NCBI RefSeq assembly: GCF_011045195.1 | Contig: NZ_CP049199.1 | Coordinates: 3,596,001-3,660,000, forward strand | DNA from: Caulobacter soli | GTDB taxonomy: Bacteria > Pseudomonadota > Alphaproteobacteria > Caulobacterales > Caulobacteraceae | Direction of reading: 5' to 3' | Length of the DNA stretch: 64,000 nt | Shown here: positions 35,999 to 47,133 of the stretch, one piece after another | How positions within the stretch are numbered: position 1 is the first letter of the stretch | Layout: every line of letters starts with the position of its first letter | The notes under the pieces: model-generated | What the model saw: only the letters and a program-made list of their open reading frames with translations | Told to the model about the DNA's origin: nothing | The model's database searches: none | Position numbers and translations under genes: made by a program

Positions 35999-37510
35999 CT
36001 ACCGACCCGGCCGCGCGAAGGCCGCCACCCGCTCGCGGGTCTGGGCCATCGCCGCCGAGCCCGTCCGGAACCCGCCGACGTGGTTGGTCAGGTCCGCGGC
36101 CTCGGCGCGCAGGGCGTGAGTGGCCTCGGTCGACTGCTGGACCATGGCCGTGTTGCGCTGGGTCACCTGGTCCAACTGGGCGACGGCCGTGTTGACCTGG
36201 CCCAGGGCGGCCGCCTGTTCGTTGGCCGAGGCGGCGATCTCGTCGACCAGACCGTCGATGGCTCCGACCTTGGCGACGATGCCGCGCAGGGCCTCGCCGG
36301 TCTGGCCGACCAGGTCGACGCCCTCGCCCACCTGGCGGCTAGAGTCGGCGATCAGGGTCTTGATCTCCTTGGCCGCGTCGGCAGAACGCTGGGCCAGGGC
36401 CCGCACTTCCTGGGCCACCACCGCGAAGCCACGGCCGGCGTCACCCGCCCGCGCGGCCTCGACCCCGGCGTTCAGGGCCAGCAGGTTGGTCTGGAAGGCG
36501 ATCTCGTCGATCACGCCCAGGATCTGCGAGACCTTGGCCGAGGAGGCCTCGATCTGGGTCATGGCCTCGGCGGCGCGGGTCACCACCGCGCCCGAGGCCT
36601 GGGCGTCGGCGGCGGCTTCGCTGATCTGGGCCGAGACGGCCTTGGCGCTCTTGGCCGTGCGATCGACCGTGGCGGTCAGCTGCTCGACAGCGGCGGCGGT
36701 CTCTTCCAGGGTCGCGGCCTGCTGCTCGGTGCGCTGGGCCATGTCGTCGGCGGCGCGGGCGATGTCGTCGGTTCCGGCCCGGATGCTCTGGGCGCCGTGC
36801 GACACCGCGCCCATGGCCTTGTCCAGCGCCGCGGCGGCGTGGTCGAAATCGATCTTCAGGCTCTCGAACTCGGGCGCCAGCACGCCTTCGACGCGGGCCG
36901 ACAGATCACCGGACGCCAGCTTCGACAAGGCCACGCCCAGGGCCGCGACCGCATTGGCCTGCTGCTGCTCGGCCGCCTGGCGCTCGGCCTCCAGCCGGTC
37001 GCGCTGTTCCAGCAGCACCGTGAAATAGGCCGAGATGGCCAGGTCCATGTCGAGGAACACCGCCTTGGCCAGGGCCGCGACCTGGTCGGCTGATCCGGCG
37101 TCGGCCCCGGCCTTGCCGCCGAACGGACCGGTCTTGGCCTTCTTGCCCAGCACGGCGTGGATCAGCTTGTCCAGCACCAGGGCGTAGCCGCCGATCGACC
37201 AGCGCGGCTCCAGGCCGGCCCGGGCGTTGGACTGGCCGATGCGCTCGACCGCCTGGAGGTAGTCGGCGCCCTGGTCGCCCGACAGCATCCGCCGCCAGTG
37301 CGCCACCTGCCGGGCCTGGGCGCTCTCGCCCCGCCCGTCCTTGAACAGGCCGCGCGTCTCGGCGAAGCCCCGCAGCTGCTCGTAGAAGCCTTCCATCGCC
37401 GAGGGGATCGCCTCGTCCAGCACCGGCTTGGCCGCCTGCAGCGCCGCCCGCGACCGATGGTCGAACCGCATGAAGCTGAGACGTTGATCCAGCTGGTGGT
37501 TGGCGCTCAT
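35999..37510 (-). CDS. Globin-coupled chemoreceptor (HemAT-like MCP)
   Basis: Soluble 503-residue MCP with an N-terminal globin-sensor domain (about 10-160). The probable proximal heme histidine is H71 in [10 protein letters not shown], followed by the family pattern [20 protein letters not shown]. No membrane segment is present. The signalling domain (about 250-480) has the tip [20 protein letters not shown]. It should sense oxygen or another heme ligand for aerotaxis (family-based inference). It stands alone, 52 bases from the halogenase, and a near-consensus CtrA site lies upstream of its start. Confidence 0.92.
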   Translation of the reverse strand: MSANHQLDQRLSFMRFDHRSRAALQAAKPVLDEAIPSAMEGFYEQLRGFAETRGLFKDGRGESAQARQVAHWRRMLSGDQGADYLQAVERIGQSNARAGLEPRWSIGGYALVLDKLIHAVLGKKAKTGPFGGKAGADAGSADQVAALAKAVFLDMDLAISAYFTVLLEQRDRLEAERQAAEQQQANAVAALGVALSKLASGDLSARVEGVLAPEFESLKIDFDHAAAALDKAMGAVSHGAQSIRAGTDDIARAADDMAQRTEQQAATLEETAAAVEQLTATVDRTAKSAKAVSAQISEAAADAQASGAVVTRAAEAMTQIEASSAKVSQILGVIDEIAFQTNLLALNAGVEAARAGDAGRGFAVVAQEVRALAQRSADAAKEIKTLIADSSRQVGEGVDLVGQTGEALRGIVAKVGAIDGLVDEIAASANEQAAALGQVNTAVAQLDQVTQRNTAMVQQSTEATHALRAEAADLTNHVGGFRTGSAAMAQTRERVAAFARPGR

Positions 37511-37567
37511 GCCGCAGTTCCCCCGAGTCGTTCTTTTTCTTAGGGCGATAGCGGTGACGGGAATTCA

Positions 37568-37582
37568 TTAACCAAGCTTGAA
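37568..37582. promoter_or_regulatory. Near-consensus CtrA site upstream of globin chemoreceptor
   Basis: TTAA, seven bases, then TGAA: one mismatch to the CtrA full site TTAA-N7-TTAA. It lies 58 bases upstream of the chemoreceptor start on the minus strand. Chemotaxis and flagellar genes are frequent CtrA targets in Caulobacter, which makes it plausible, but one mismatch leaves doubt. Confidence 0.4.
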
Positions 37583-37620
37583 GCGTGGCCTTTGGGGAGG
37601 CGATAGCGCGGAACGCGTTC

Positions 37621-37769
37621 CCTCTCCCCTTGCGGGAGAGGGGGGCCCGCGAAGCGGTCGGTGAGGGGTTGAAGGCAGTCGCCGTTCCCGCGGCGGCCCG
37701 ATCGAGCGCCGAGCCGACAGGCCTATCGACCCCTCATCCGACCGGCTTCTCCCGCAAGGGGAGAAGGAC
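37621..37769. repeat. Intergenic inverted repeat (REP-like)
   Basis: Left arm CCTCTCCCCTTGCGGGAGAG with GAAGCGGTCGGTGAGGGG is mirrored on the right by CCCTCATCCGACCGGC and CTTCTCCCGCAAGGGGAGAA. The arms enclose about 60 bases of non-coding sequence. The block sits just after the end of the opgD-like gene and probably folds into a large hairpin that may stabilise or terminate transcripts. It carries no gene. Confidence 0.75.
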
Positions 37770-37781
37770 GATGGCGCGCTC

Positions 37782-39323
37782 CTACGCCGTCCAGAGATAC
37801 TTCCACGTCTCGGAAACCACCTGGTCGCCCCGCGTCAGGCGCAGCGTCAGGTCCATGTTCGCCGCCTTGGGACGTACGCCGAAGGCCACGCGGGCCGCGG
37901 CTTCGTCGGGATAGGGCGACAGATCGCGCCAGACGATCTCGCCGCCCTGGGCCTGGAGATCCATCGCCACCCCGTCCAGCCCCTCGGCCAGGGCCCCGCC
38001 CTGCAGGTCGACGGTGAACAGACGCAGGCCCGCCTTGGCGTCGGCGCCGGTGCGGGTGCGGAACACCCGGGCGTCGGGGCTGGCGAAGCGCTCCTGGCCC
38101 CAGTGCAGGCGATAGCGCAGGTCGACCTGGCTTCCGGCCTTCCACGGGGACTTGGGCCGCCAGAAGATGGCGATGTTGTCGTCGGTCTCCTTGGTGGTGG
38201 CCAGCTCGGCCAAGTGCACCGCGCCCTCGCCCCAGGCGTCCAATGGCTCGACCCACAGGCTGGGCCGCAGGTCGTAGCGGGCCTGCAGGTCGCCGAAGTC
38301 CTCCAGCGTCCTGGCCCGCTGGACCAGGCCGAAGCCCTTGGGATCCTGGTCCAGGAAGCTGCTGAGGCGGTGGGCCTTGGGGTTCTGCAACGGCCGCCAG
38401 ATGTGCTCGTCCCGCCCCGTCCAGATCGCCAGGCCGTCGCTGTCGTGCACGCCGGTGCGGTAGTCGTCGACTGGCGAAGCGTCGGCCACGTTGAACAGGA
38501 ACATGCTGCTCATCGCCGCCACGCCGGTCTTGGTCATGGTCGCGCGTGGGAAGATGCTGGCGCTGACCTCGAACACCACGTCGTCGCCCGGGCGGATCGT
38601 GAAGCTGTAGGCGCCGGCGCAGCTGGGGCTGTCCATCAGGGCGTGGACGACCACCGCGTCGCCATCGATCGCGGGCCGTTCCAGCCAGAAGCTGGTGAAG
38701 TCGGGAAACTCCTCGTTCGGCTCGCCGGCCCCGATAGCCAGGCCGCGCGCCGACAGGCCGTAGCGCTGGCCCCGGCCCAGGCTGCGGAAATAGCTGGCGC
38801 CCTGGAAGACGGCGACCTCGTCCATCTTGCCGGGCTCGTTCAGCGGCCACAGCAGGCGGAAGCCGGAAAAGCCGTTCCAGCTCTTGGCGACGTCGGCGTG
38901 CTCGCCGGGAATGTCGAACATCGCCGGGTCGAAGGCGATGGGTCGCGCAAGGCCAGCCACCACCTCGAAGATCGGCAGCGGACGCGGATAGAGCCAGGCC
39001 GGCGGGAAAAACTCGGCGCGGAACGCCGGCGTGCGGTCCTTCCAGAGATCGGCGTCCTTGCGGAAGCGGATCTGGAAATACTCGTCATAGGTCAGGCCGG
39101 TGATCGTCGCCGGCGCCGGCGGCTTGGCGTAGGGCGCGGCGGCCAGGGCGCGGGCCTTGTCGCGCAGCAGGTCGGGCGAGAACGGCTCGCTGATGGCGGC
39201 GTCGACGGCCCCTCCTTCGGAATTTGGGGTCTGGGCGGCCGCCAGCTTCGGGGCCAGGGCCAGGACGGCCGACAGCGAAAGCTGGCCGAGCGCGGCGCGG
39301 CGGTTGAGCAAACTGGAAAACAT
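37782..39323 (-). CDS. opgD: OpgD/MdoG-type periplasmic glucan biosynthesis protein
   Basis: A 513-residue protein of the MdoG/OpgG/OpgD family that shapes osmoregulated periplasmic glucans. The N terminus has a Tat-type signal (RRAALGQLSLSAVLALAPKLAAAQ), as in OpgD rather than OpgG. Family segments such as YDEYFQIRFRKDADLW, GFSGFRLLWPLN and YFRSLGRGQRYGLSARGLAI are visible. The ATG at 39323 is preferred to an upstream TTG because it starts right before the signal. No opgH neighbour is present in this window. Confidence 0.88.
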   Translation of the reverse strand: MFSSLLNRRAALGQLSLSAVLALAPKLAAAQTPNSEGGAVDAAISEPFSPDLLRDKARALAAAPYAKPPAPATITGLTYDEYFQIRFRKDADLWKDRTPAFRAEFFPPAWLYPRPLPIFEVVAGLARPIAFDPAMFDIPGEHADVAKSWNGFSGFRLLWPLNEPGKMDEVAVFQGASYFRSLGRGQRYGLSARGLAIGAGEPNEEFPDFTSFWLERPAIDGDAVVVHALMDSPSCAGAYSFTIRPGDDVVFEVSASIFPRATMTKTGVAAMSSMFLFNVADASPVDDYRTGVHDSDGLAIWTGRDEHIWRPLQNPKAHRLSSFLDQDPKGFGLVQRARTLEDFGDLQARYDLRPSLWVEPLDAWGEGAVHLAELATTKETDDNIAIFWRPKSPWKAGSQVDLRYRLHWGQERFASPDARVFRTRTGADAKAGLRLFTVDLQGGALAEGLDGVAMDLQAQGGEIVWRDLSPYPDEAAARVAFGVRPKAANMDLTLRLTRGDQVVSETWKYLWTA

Positions 39324-39557
39324 CCGGGCCTTGTAAAGCAACGCCCCCGTTGCACGCCATAGAACGCAGCTTTAGCGACAAAGGTTCGACCATTCGCCCC
39401 ATTTGCGGGTCGGCCCGAGATGGTCGCTGGCGCGAGACCGCGCACCCGCCTATTCCTACTGAAATAAGCGTTGCAACAAGCCAGGCCTTGGAACGTTTGG
39501 GCTTGGTCGAACGCGTTGGTAGAGTTCGACGGCGGATAGAGGGACCGACAAGGCTTA

Positions 39558-40673
39558 ATGGGCGCTCCGGCTGATTTCACCCTCGAAGAGACCGCCGGTC
39601 ACAAGACGGCCGTGCTGTCGGGGGACTGGACCGCGCGCGGCATGGTCGACGCCGGCGAGCGCCTGGTCCAGGCCATGGAAGGTTCGGACGCGGTCGACCT
39701 GGACCTCAGCGACATCACCCGCTGCGACACCGCCGGGGCCTACGCCATCATCCGCGCCGCCGACGGCCGGATCAGCGCGGGCAAGATCAAGGCCGGTCCG
39801 CGCACCCTGCGCCTGCTGCAACTGGTCGACGACGCCATCCAGGTCGAGCCCGAGGCCGCCCCGCCGCAGAAGGGCTTCCTCGCCCTGCTGGAGCGGATCG
39901 GCCGGGGCGTCTACGGCCTGGGCGACGACCTCTACAGCACCATGGCGTTCCTGGGCCACCTGCTGGTGGCCATCGGACGCTGCATCGCCAAGCCCAGCCG
40001 CATCCGCTGGGCGCCGGTCGTGTCGCTGGCCGAGCGCGCGGGCTTGGACGCCATCCCGATCGTGGCGGTCACCACCTTCTTTATCGGCGCGGTCGTCGCC
40101 CTGCTGGGCGCCAACCTGCTGACCCAGTTCGGGGCCCAGGTGTTCGCCGTCGAACTGATCGGCATCTCGGTGCTGCGCGAGTTCAACATCCTGATCACCG
40201 CCATCCTGCTGGCCGGCCGCTCGGCCTCCAGCTTCGCCGCCGAGATCGGCTCGATGAAGATGAACCAGGAAATCGACGCCATGCAGGTAATGGGGGTCGA
40301 CCCCTACGAGGCGCTGGTCCTGCCGCGCTTCGCCGCCCTGCTGATCACCATTCCGCTGCTGACCTTCGTGGCCACCCTGGCCGGCCTGGCCGGCGGCATG
40401 ATGGTGACCTGGGCGGCGCTGGACCTGTCGCCGACCTTCTTCCTGCAGCGTATGCAGGACTCGATCGGCATCCAGCACTTCTGGATCGGCCTGTCCAAGG
40501 CCCCGGTCATGGCCATGGTCATCGCCGCCATCGGCTGCCGCCAGGGCATGGAGGTCGGCAACGACGTCGAGTCGCTGGGCCGCCGCGTCACCGCCGCCGT
40601 GGTCCACGCCATCTTCGCGATCATCGCCATCGATGCGGTCTTCGCCCTGATCTACATGGAGCTGAACCTGTGA
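39558..40673 (+). CDS. STAS-MlaE permease fusion of an Mla/MCE transporter
   Basis: A 371-residue inner-membrane permease. The first 100 residues look like a STAS domain (VDLDLSDITRCDTAGAYAII), the role of MlaB in Escherichia coli, and the rest is MlaE with several membrane segments and the conserved FNILITAILLAGRSASSFAAEIGSM. It starts the operon permease-ATPase-MCE-lipoprotein that moves phospholipids between the outer and inner membrane. Fusion of MlaB to MlaE spares a separate gene. The GTG of the ATPase overlaps its stop. Confidence 0.93.
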   Translation: MGAPADFTLEETAGHKTAVLSGDWTARGMVDAGERLVQAMEGSDAVDLDLSDITRCDTAGAYAIIRAADGRISAGKIKAGPRTLRLLQLVDDAIQVEPEAAPPQKGFLALLERIGRGVYGLGDDLYSTMAFLGHLLVAIGRCIAKPSRIRWAPVVSLAERAGLDAIPIVAVTTFFIGAVVALLGANLLTQFGAQVFAVELIGISVLREFNILITAILLAGRSASSFAAEIGSMKMNQEIDAMQVMGVDPYEALVLPRFAALLITIPLLTFVATLAGLAGGMMVTWAALDLSPTFFLQRMQDSIGIQHFWIGLSKAPVMAMVIAAIGCRQGMEVGNDVESLGRRVTAAVVHAIFAIIAIDAVFALIYMELNL

Positions 40674-41587
40674 GCCCCAAGGCGCCCCAGACCCCGGGCA
40701 AGCCCAACGCTCAGGCCCAGACCCAGGCTCAAGCCCAGACCCAAGCGCTGTCGAAGGCCACGCCCAACGTCGAGGACGAGGCGGAGTCGACCGCCGAGGC
40801 CCCGCCGATCCGGGTCACGGGCCTGGTCTCGCGGTTCGGCGACAACGTCATCCACGACGGCCTGGACCTGACCGCCGAGCGCGGCGAGGTGCTGGGCGTG
40901 GTCGGCGGGTCGGGCGCCGGCAAGTCGGTGCTGCTCAACACCATCATCGGCCTGAAGGTCCCCGACGGCGGCTCGGTCAAGCTGTTCGGCCAGGACATGG
41001 CCGACGCCTCGCGCACCCGCTGGAGCGTCATCGAGCGCCGCTGGGGCGTGCTGTTCCAGCAGGGCGCGCTGTTTTCGAACCTGACCGTGCGCGAGAACGT
41101 CGCCGCGCCGCTGCACGAGCACACCCGCCTGCCCAAGGGCGAAATCGAGCACCTGGCCGATCTGAAGATCGCCCTGGTCGGCCTGCCCGCCCGGGCCGGC
41201 AACCTGAAACCCGCCGAGCTGTCGGGCGGCATGCGCAAGCGCGCCGGCCTGGCCCGCGCCCTGGCCATGGATCCGGAGCTGCTGTTCCTGGACGAGCCCA
41301 CCGCGGGCCTGGACCCGATCAGCGCCGCGGCTTTCGACACCCTGATCAAGGACCTGTCCGACAGCCTGGACCTGACGGTGTTCATGATCACCCATGACCT
41401 GGACACCCTCTACGAGATCACCGACCGGATCGCGGTGATCGCCGACAAGCATGTGGTCGCGACCGGCTCGGTCCACGAGCTGGAAAAGAACGACCACCCC
41501 TGGATCCAGGAATACTTCATGGGGCCGCGCGGACGCGCGGCCGCCGGCCAGTCGACACCCCACAAGTCGACACGTAGGACGAGCTGA
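40670..41587 (+). CDS. ABC transporter ATP-binding protein (MlaF-like)
   Basis: A 305-residue ABC ATPase. Walker A is GGSGAGKS, the signature is LSGGMRKRAGLARAL and Walker B is LLFLDEPTAGLD, with the switch histidine in MITHDLDTL. Residues 10-24 are a Gln/Ala/Thr repeat that is low-complexity and unusual. It powers the MlaE permease encoded just before it. The GTG start overlaps the permease stop (GTGA). Confidence 0.95.
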   Translation: MSPKAPQTPGKPNAQAQTQAQAQTQALSKATPNVEDEAESTAEAPPIRVTGLVSRFGDNVIHDGLDLTAERGEVLGVVGGSGAGKSVLLNTIIGLKVPDGGSVKLFGQDMADASRTRWSVIERRWGVLFQQGALFSNLTVRENVAAPLHEHTRLPKGEIEHLADLKIALVGLPARAGNLKPAELSGGMRKRAGLARALAMDPELLFLDEPTAGLDPISAAAFDTLIKDLSDSLDLTVFMITHDLDTLYEITDRIAVIADKHVVATGSVHELEKNDHPWIQEYFMGPRGRAAAGQSTPHKSTRRTS

Positions 41588-41588
41588 G

Positions 41589-42527
41589 ATGGAAAGAAAC
41601 GCCAACTACGCCTTGGTGGGCGCCGCGACCCTGATCCTGTTCATGGGGTTGCTGATCTTCGCCGTCTGGCTGGCCAAGCTGAGCTTCAACCAGGAATACG
41701 ACCTGTACGACGTGCTGTTCGTCGGCCCCGTGCGCGGCCTGTCGGACGGCGGCGAGGTGCACTTCAACGGCATCAAGGTCGGCGAGGTCACCAAGATCGC
41801 CCTGGACAAGTCCGACCCCAACCGCGTCATCGCCCGCGTGCGCGTCACCTCGGACGTGCCGATCAAGACCGACAGCTTCGCCACCCTGGAGCCGCAAGGC
41901 ATCACCGGCGTGAACTACGTACAGATCACCGCCGGCGCGCCGTCCAAGCCGCTGCTGAAGAGCACCGTCAAGAGCGGCGAGGTGCCCGTGATCCGCAGCC
42001 AGCGCAGCGCCCTGTCCGACCTGCTGGAAGGCGGCGGCACCGTGCTGACCCGCACCATCGAGGCCCTGGACCGCGTCAACCGCGTGCTGTCGGACGACAA
42101 CGTCAAGACCTTCAGCGCCTCGCTCAGCGACATCCAGTCGGTCACCGCCGAGCTGCGCGAGCGCAAGGCGATCATCGCCGACGCCGACAAGGCCCTGCAG
42201 AGCATCGAGGCCACCTCGACCAAGATCGGCCAGCTGTCCGACAGCGCCGACGGCCTGGTCAACGGCGACGCCAAGCGCACCCTGAAGAACCTGGGCGACG
42301 CCGCCGACGAGCTGAAGGCCACCGCCAAGGACGTGCGCGGCATGGTGGGCAAGCTGGAAGGCCCCACCACCGACTTCGCCACCACCGGCCTGCCGCAGCT
42401 GTCGTCGGCCGTGATCACCCTGCAGTCGGCCGCCGAGTCCCTGGACCGGCTGGTCAGCGAAGTCGAACAGAACCCGCGCGCCCTGGTCGGGAAGGCGCCG
42501 GCCAAGGAACTGGAGGTCAAGCCGTGA
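41589..42527 (+). CDS. MCE-domain substrate-binding protein (MlaD-like)
   Basis: A 312-residue protein anchored by one membrane helix (residues 8-30), with a single MCE domain (about 38-116, GPVRGLSDGGEVHFNGIKVG then PQGITGVNYVQI) and a long helical C-terminal tail. It forms the periplasmic ring that channels lipids to the permease. It starts one base after the ATPase stop; the upstream extension is inside that gene. Confidence 0.92.
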   Translation: MERNANYALVGAATLILFMGLLIFAVWLAKLSFNQEYDLYDVLFVGPVRGLSDGGEVHFNGIKVGEVTKIALDKSDPNRVIARVRVTSDVPIKTDSFATLEPQGITGVNYVQITAGAPSKPLLKSTVKSGEVPVIRSQRSALSDLLEGGGTVLTRTIEALDRVNRVLSDDNVKTFSASLSDIQSVTAELRERKAIIADADKALQSIEATSTKIGQLSDSADGLVNGDAKRTLKNLGDAADELKATAKDVRGMVGKLEGPTTDFATTGLPQLSSAVITLQSAAESLDRLVSEVEQNPRALVGKAPAKELEVKP

Positions 42528-43162
42528 GCGTCCTGCGAACCACTCTGCGATCGCTGACGGTCGCGACCGCCGCCGTCGCCCTCACCGGCTGCATCAGCCT
42601 GTTCCCCAAGGCCAATCCCGCCGGCCTCTACCGCTTCGGCCACGTCGCGGCCGAGAGCTCCAGGCCGGCGACCGACAAGAGCTTCGGGGTCTTCAAGGCC
42701 CCGACCGTCTTCACCCGCGCCGCCATGAGCGACCGGCTGCTGTCGGTGACCAACGGCGAGGCGGCCTATATCGCCGACGCCCGCTGGGTGTCGCCGGCCA
42801 TCGTGCTGTTCGACGAGGCCGTGGCCCGGGCCTTCGAAGCCGACAACAGCCGCGCCCGCCTGGTCACCCGCGGCGAAGCGCTGAAGGCGATCATGGCCGT
42901 GCGCCTGGAGGTCCGTTCGTTCGAGACCGACTATGTCGACGGCCCCAAGGCCGCGCCCGAGGTGCTGGTCGAGATCCGCGCCGTCATGACCCGCACCAGC
43001 GACCGCGCGCTGCTGGGCGACAAGGTCTTCGTGGCCCGGGTCAAGGCGAGCGACAACCGCCTGGCGGCCATCATCCCGGCCTACGACAAGGCCACCGATC
43101 AGGCTCTGTCGGAGATCGTCGCCTGGGTCAGCGACACGGGCGCCAAGCAGCCCGCCAGCTAG
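42524..43162 (+). CDS. ABC-type transport auxiliary lipoprotein
   Basis: A 212-residue lipoprotein with signal peptide and lipobox LTGC (Cys near 22). The mature part matches the PqiC/ABC auxiliary lipoprotein family often found with MCE operons, and probably links the system to the outer membrane. The GTG overlaps the MCE stop (GTGA). Its stop overlaps the convergent Fur-family gene by four bases. Confidence 0.88.
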   Translation: MSVLRTTLRSLTVATAAVALTGCISLFPKANPAGLYRFGHVAAESSRPATDKSFGVFKAPTVFTRAAMSDRLLSVTNGEAAYIADARWVSPAIVLFDEAVARAFEADNSRARLVTRGEALKAIMAVRLEVRSFETDYVDGPKAAPEVLVEIRAVMTRTSDRALLGDKVFVARVKASDNRLAAIIPAYDKATDQALSEIVAWVSDTGAKQPAS

Positions 43163-43617
43163 TCGCGCTCGCCGCTCTCCTTGGGACCATCATGCCCCGT
43201 CGCCGGATCGCGGCGGAAGCGCACCAGGATCTCCACCCCGTCCGGCCGCCGCGCCAGGGCGTCGCGGACCATGGCCAGCAGGGTGTCGGCCGAGACGTGC
43301 AGGTCCACGACCTGCCCTGTCTCCTCGTAGACCAGGTGGGCGTGCGGCCCCGGCACGGTGTCGAACACCAGCTCGGTGGTCGTGGTGGGCACGCGGCCGA
43401 TCAGGCCATGGTCGGCGAAGGTTTCCAGATGGCGGGCCAATTCGGCGGGCGACAGGGCCAGGCCCGCCTCGGCCGCCAGGTCGGCCGCCTCCGGCAACGT
43501 CAGGTGCGTTTCCTGCGCGCCGCGCATCAAGGACAGCAGACGCGCCGGCGCGCCGCGGCACGGCAGACCGGCGCGGCGAAGCTCCTCCTGGAGAGCGGCC
43601 TCCACGGCGTGGGGCAT
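43159..43617 (-). CDS. Fur-family transcriptional regulator, cysteine-poor
   Basis: A 152-residue winged-helix regulator of the Fur superfamily. The HAH metal site appears in GPHAHLVYEETGQVVDLH, but the two CxxC zinc-binding pairs of Fur and PerR are missing; the only cysteine is near residue 20. That pattern recalls the Irr branch. A GGGAGG ribosome site precedes the ATG at 43617. It lies downstream of katG on the same strand, so metal- or peroxide-linked control is plausible (inference). Confidence 0.75.
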   Translation of the reverse strand: MPHAVEAALQEELRRAGLPCRGAPARLLSLMRGAQETHLTLPEAADLAAEAGLALSPAELARHLETFADHGLIGRVPTTTTELVFDTVPGPHAHLVYEETGQVVDLHVSADTLLAMVRDALARRPDGVEILVRFRRDPATGHDGPKESGERD

Positions 43618-43724
43618 CCAGCGTCCTCCCAAAGCGTCCGGGACGGCCGTGGTCGTTGGAGCGCCACGGCCTGATCCGAAGCTCAAGAATTCCGGGCGCG
43701 GCGTCGCCGCCGCGCCCGGTCGTA

Positions 43725-45935
<2,211 letters not shown>

Positions 45936-46043
45936 TCACAGATCGCCGGACCCGAAGGCCTGCACGGGTTGTCGTCCCGGTGTTGGGCGCGATTGTTCGC
46001 TCAACTTCTCGATAAAGAGAAGCCTCAAGATTCAATGGATGTG

Positions 46044-46058
46044 ATAGGCTTAGCCTAT
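46044..46058. promoter_or_regulatory. OxyR-type binding site between katG and oxyR
   Basis: ATAG, seven bases, then CTAT: the core of the OxyR consensus, inside a perfect ATAGGC-TTA-GCCTAT palindrome. It lies 22 bases upstream of oxyR and 127 bases upstream of katG. A further palindrome CTTCTC-GATAAA-GAGAAG at 46005-46022 could be part of a second contact. Confidence 0.75.
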
Positions 46059-46079
46059 TACGCTTGAACGACGGACCGC

Positions 46080-46985
46080 ATGAACCTTCGAGACCTCCGC
46101 TACCTGCTGGCCGTGGCCGAGCACGAGCATTTCGGACGCGCCGCGCGGGCCTGCGGCGTCAGCCAACCGACCCTGTCGGTGCAGATCCGCAAGCTGGAAG
46201 AGCTGATGGGCGTGACGCTGTTCGAGCGCACTAGCAAGACGGCCGCCCCGACCGCCGCCTGCCAGCAACTGATCGGCCACGCCCGCGCCGCCGTGACCGC
46301 CGCCGAGGCCATACTGGCCACGGCCCGAAACCTGCGCGACCCGCTGTCGGGCCGCTTCCGCCTGGGCATCATCCCGACCCTGGCGCCCTATTTGCTGCCT
46401 CTGGTCTTCGCTCCCCTGCGCGAGGCCCTGCCCATGCTGGAGCTGGAGCCCTGGGAGGACCAGACCTCGGCCCTGCTGGAGCGGCTGCGCACGCACGAGC
46501 TGGACGCCGCCCTGCTGGCCACCGAGGTCGACGGACCGGACCTGATCAGCCTGCCGCTGTTCGCCGAACCCTTCCTGGCCGCCCTGCCCCCCGAGCATCC
46601 GCTGGCTGGAAGTCCGGTGATCCAGGAAACCGACCTGGCGAGCGACATCCTGGTGCTGGCCGACGGCCACTGCCTGCGCGACCAGACGGTGGAAGCCTGC
46701 GGCGGCGACGCGGCGCTGAGCGGTCCACTGCGGGCCGCCAGCCTGTCGACGCTGCTGAACATGGTGGCGGCCGGCTACGGCACGACCCTGATCCCGGGCC
46801 TGGCGGCGGGCGCCGCCCAGGACGCCGGCATCGTGCTGCGGCCGCTGGCGTCCCAGGCGGGGCGCACCGTGCGCATCGTCTGGCGGGCGCACTACCCCCG
46901 GCGCGCGGCGGTGGAAGCCGTGGGCGAGGTCATCGCCGACCGTTTGCGGGGGTTCGCGGAGGGGGCGGCGACGGGGATGGTTTAG
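46080..46985 (+). CDS. oxyR: LysR-family peroxide sensor OxyR
   Basis: A 301-residue LysR regulator. The helix-turn-helix is NLRDLRYLLAVAEHEHFGRAARACGVSQPTLSVQIRKLE, and the ligand domain has the redox cysteines expected of OxyR: one in ADGHCLRDQ and one in VEACGGD, about nine residues apart. Oxidation by peroxide would make a disulfide that switches it to activate katG. It is divergent from katG and overlaps no other gene. Confidence 0.92.
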   Translation: MNLRDLRYLLAVAEHEHFGRAARACGVSQPTLSVQIRKLEELMGVTLFERTSKTAAPTAACQQLIGHARAAVTAAEAILATARNLRDPLSGRFRLGIIPTLAPYLLPLVFAPLREALPMLELEPWEDQTSALLERLRTHELDAALLATEVDGPDLISLPLFAEPFLAALPPEHPLAGSPVIQETDLASDILVLADGHCLRDQTVEACGGDAALSGPLRAASLSTLLNMVAAGYGTTLIPGLAAGAAQDAGIVLRPLASQAGRTVRIVWRAHYPRRAAVEAVGEVIADRLRGFAEGAATGMV

Positions 46986-47006
46986 GGACGTTCGTGCCGG
47001 TGAACA

Positions 47007-47114
47007 CCTGCCCCCTACGGATCGCTTCGCGATCGTCTTCCCCCGTAGGGGGAAGAGGCGCGTCCTCCGCCCCTACGGGGGCGGACAGACCGCGAAGCGG
47101 TCAGGTGGGGGCAA
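47007..47114. repeat. Dispersed palindromic repeat, family 1 copy A
   Basis: About 108 non-coding bases built from GC-rich hairpins such as CCCCCGTAGGGGG and GACCGCGAAGCGGTC. A second copy lies in inverted orientation at 55811-55920 with roughly nine in ten bases matching by eye. The element sits just after oxyR. No open frame. Confidence 0.8.
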
Positions 47115-47133
47115 GTGCGTGTGCGCCAACGCC

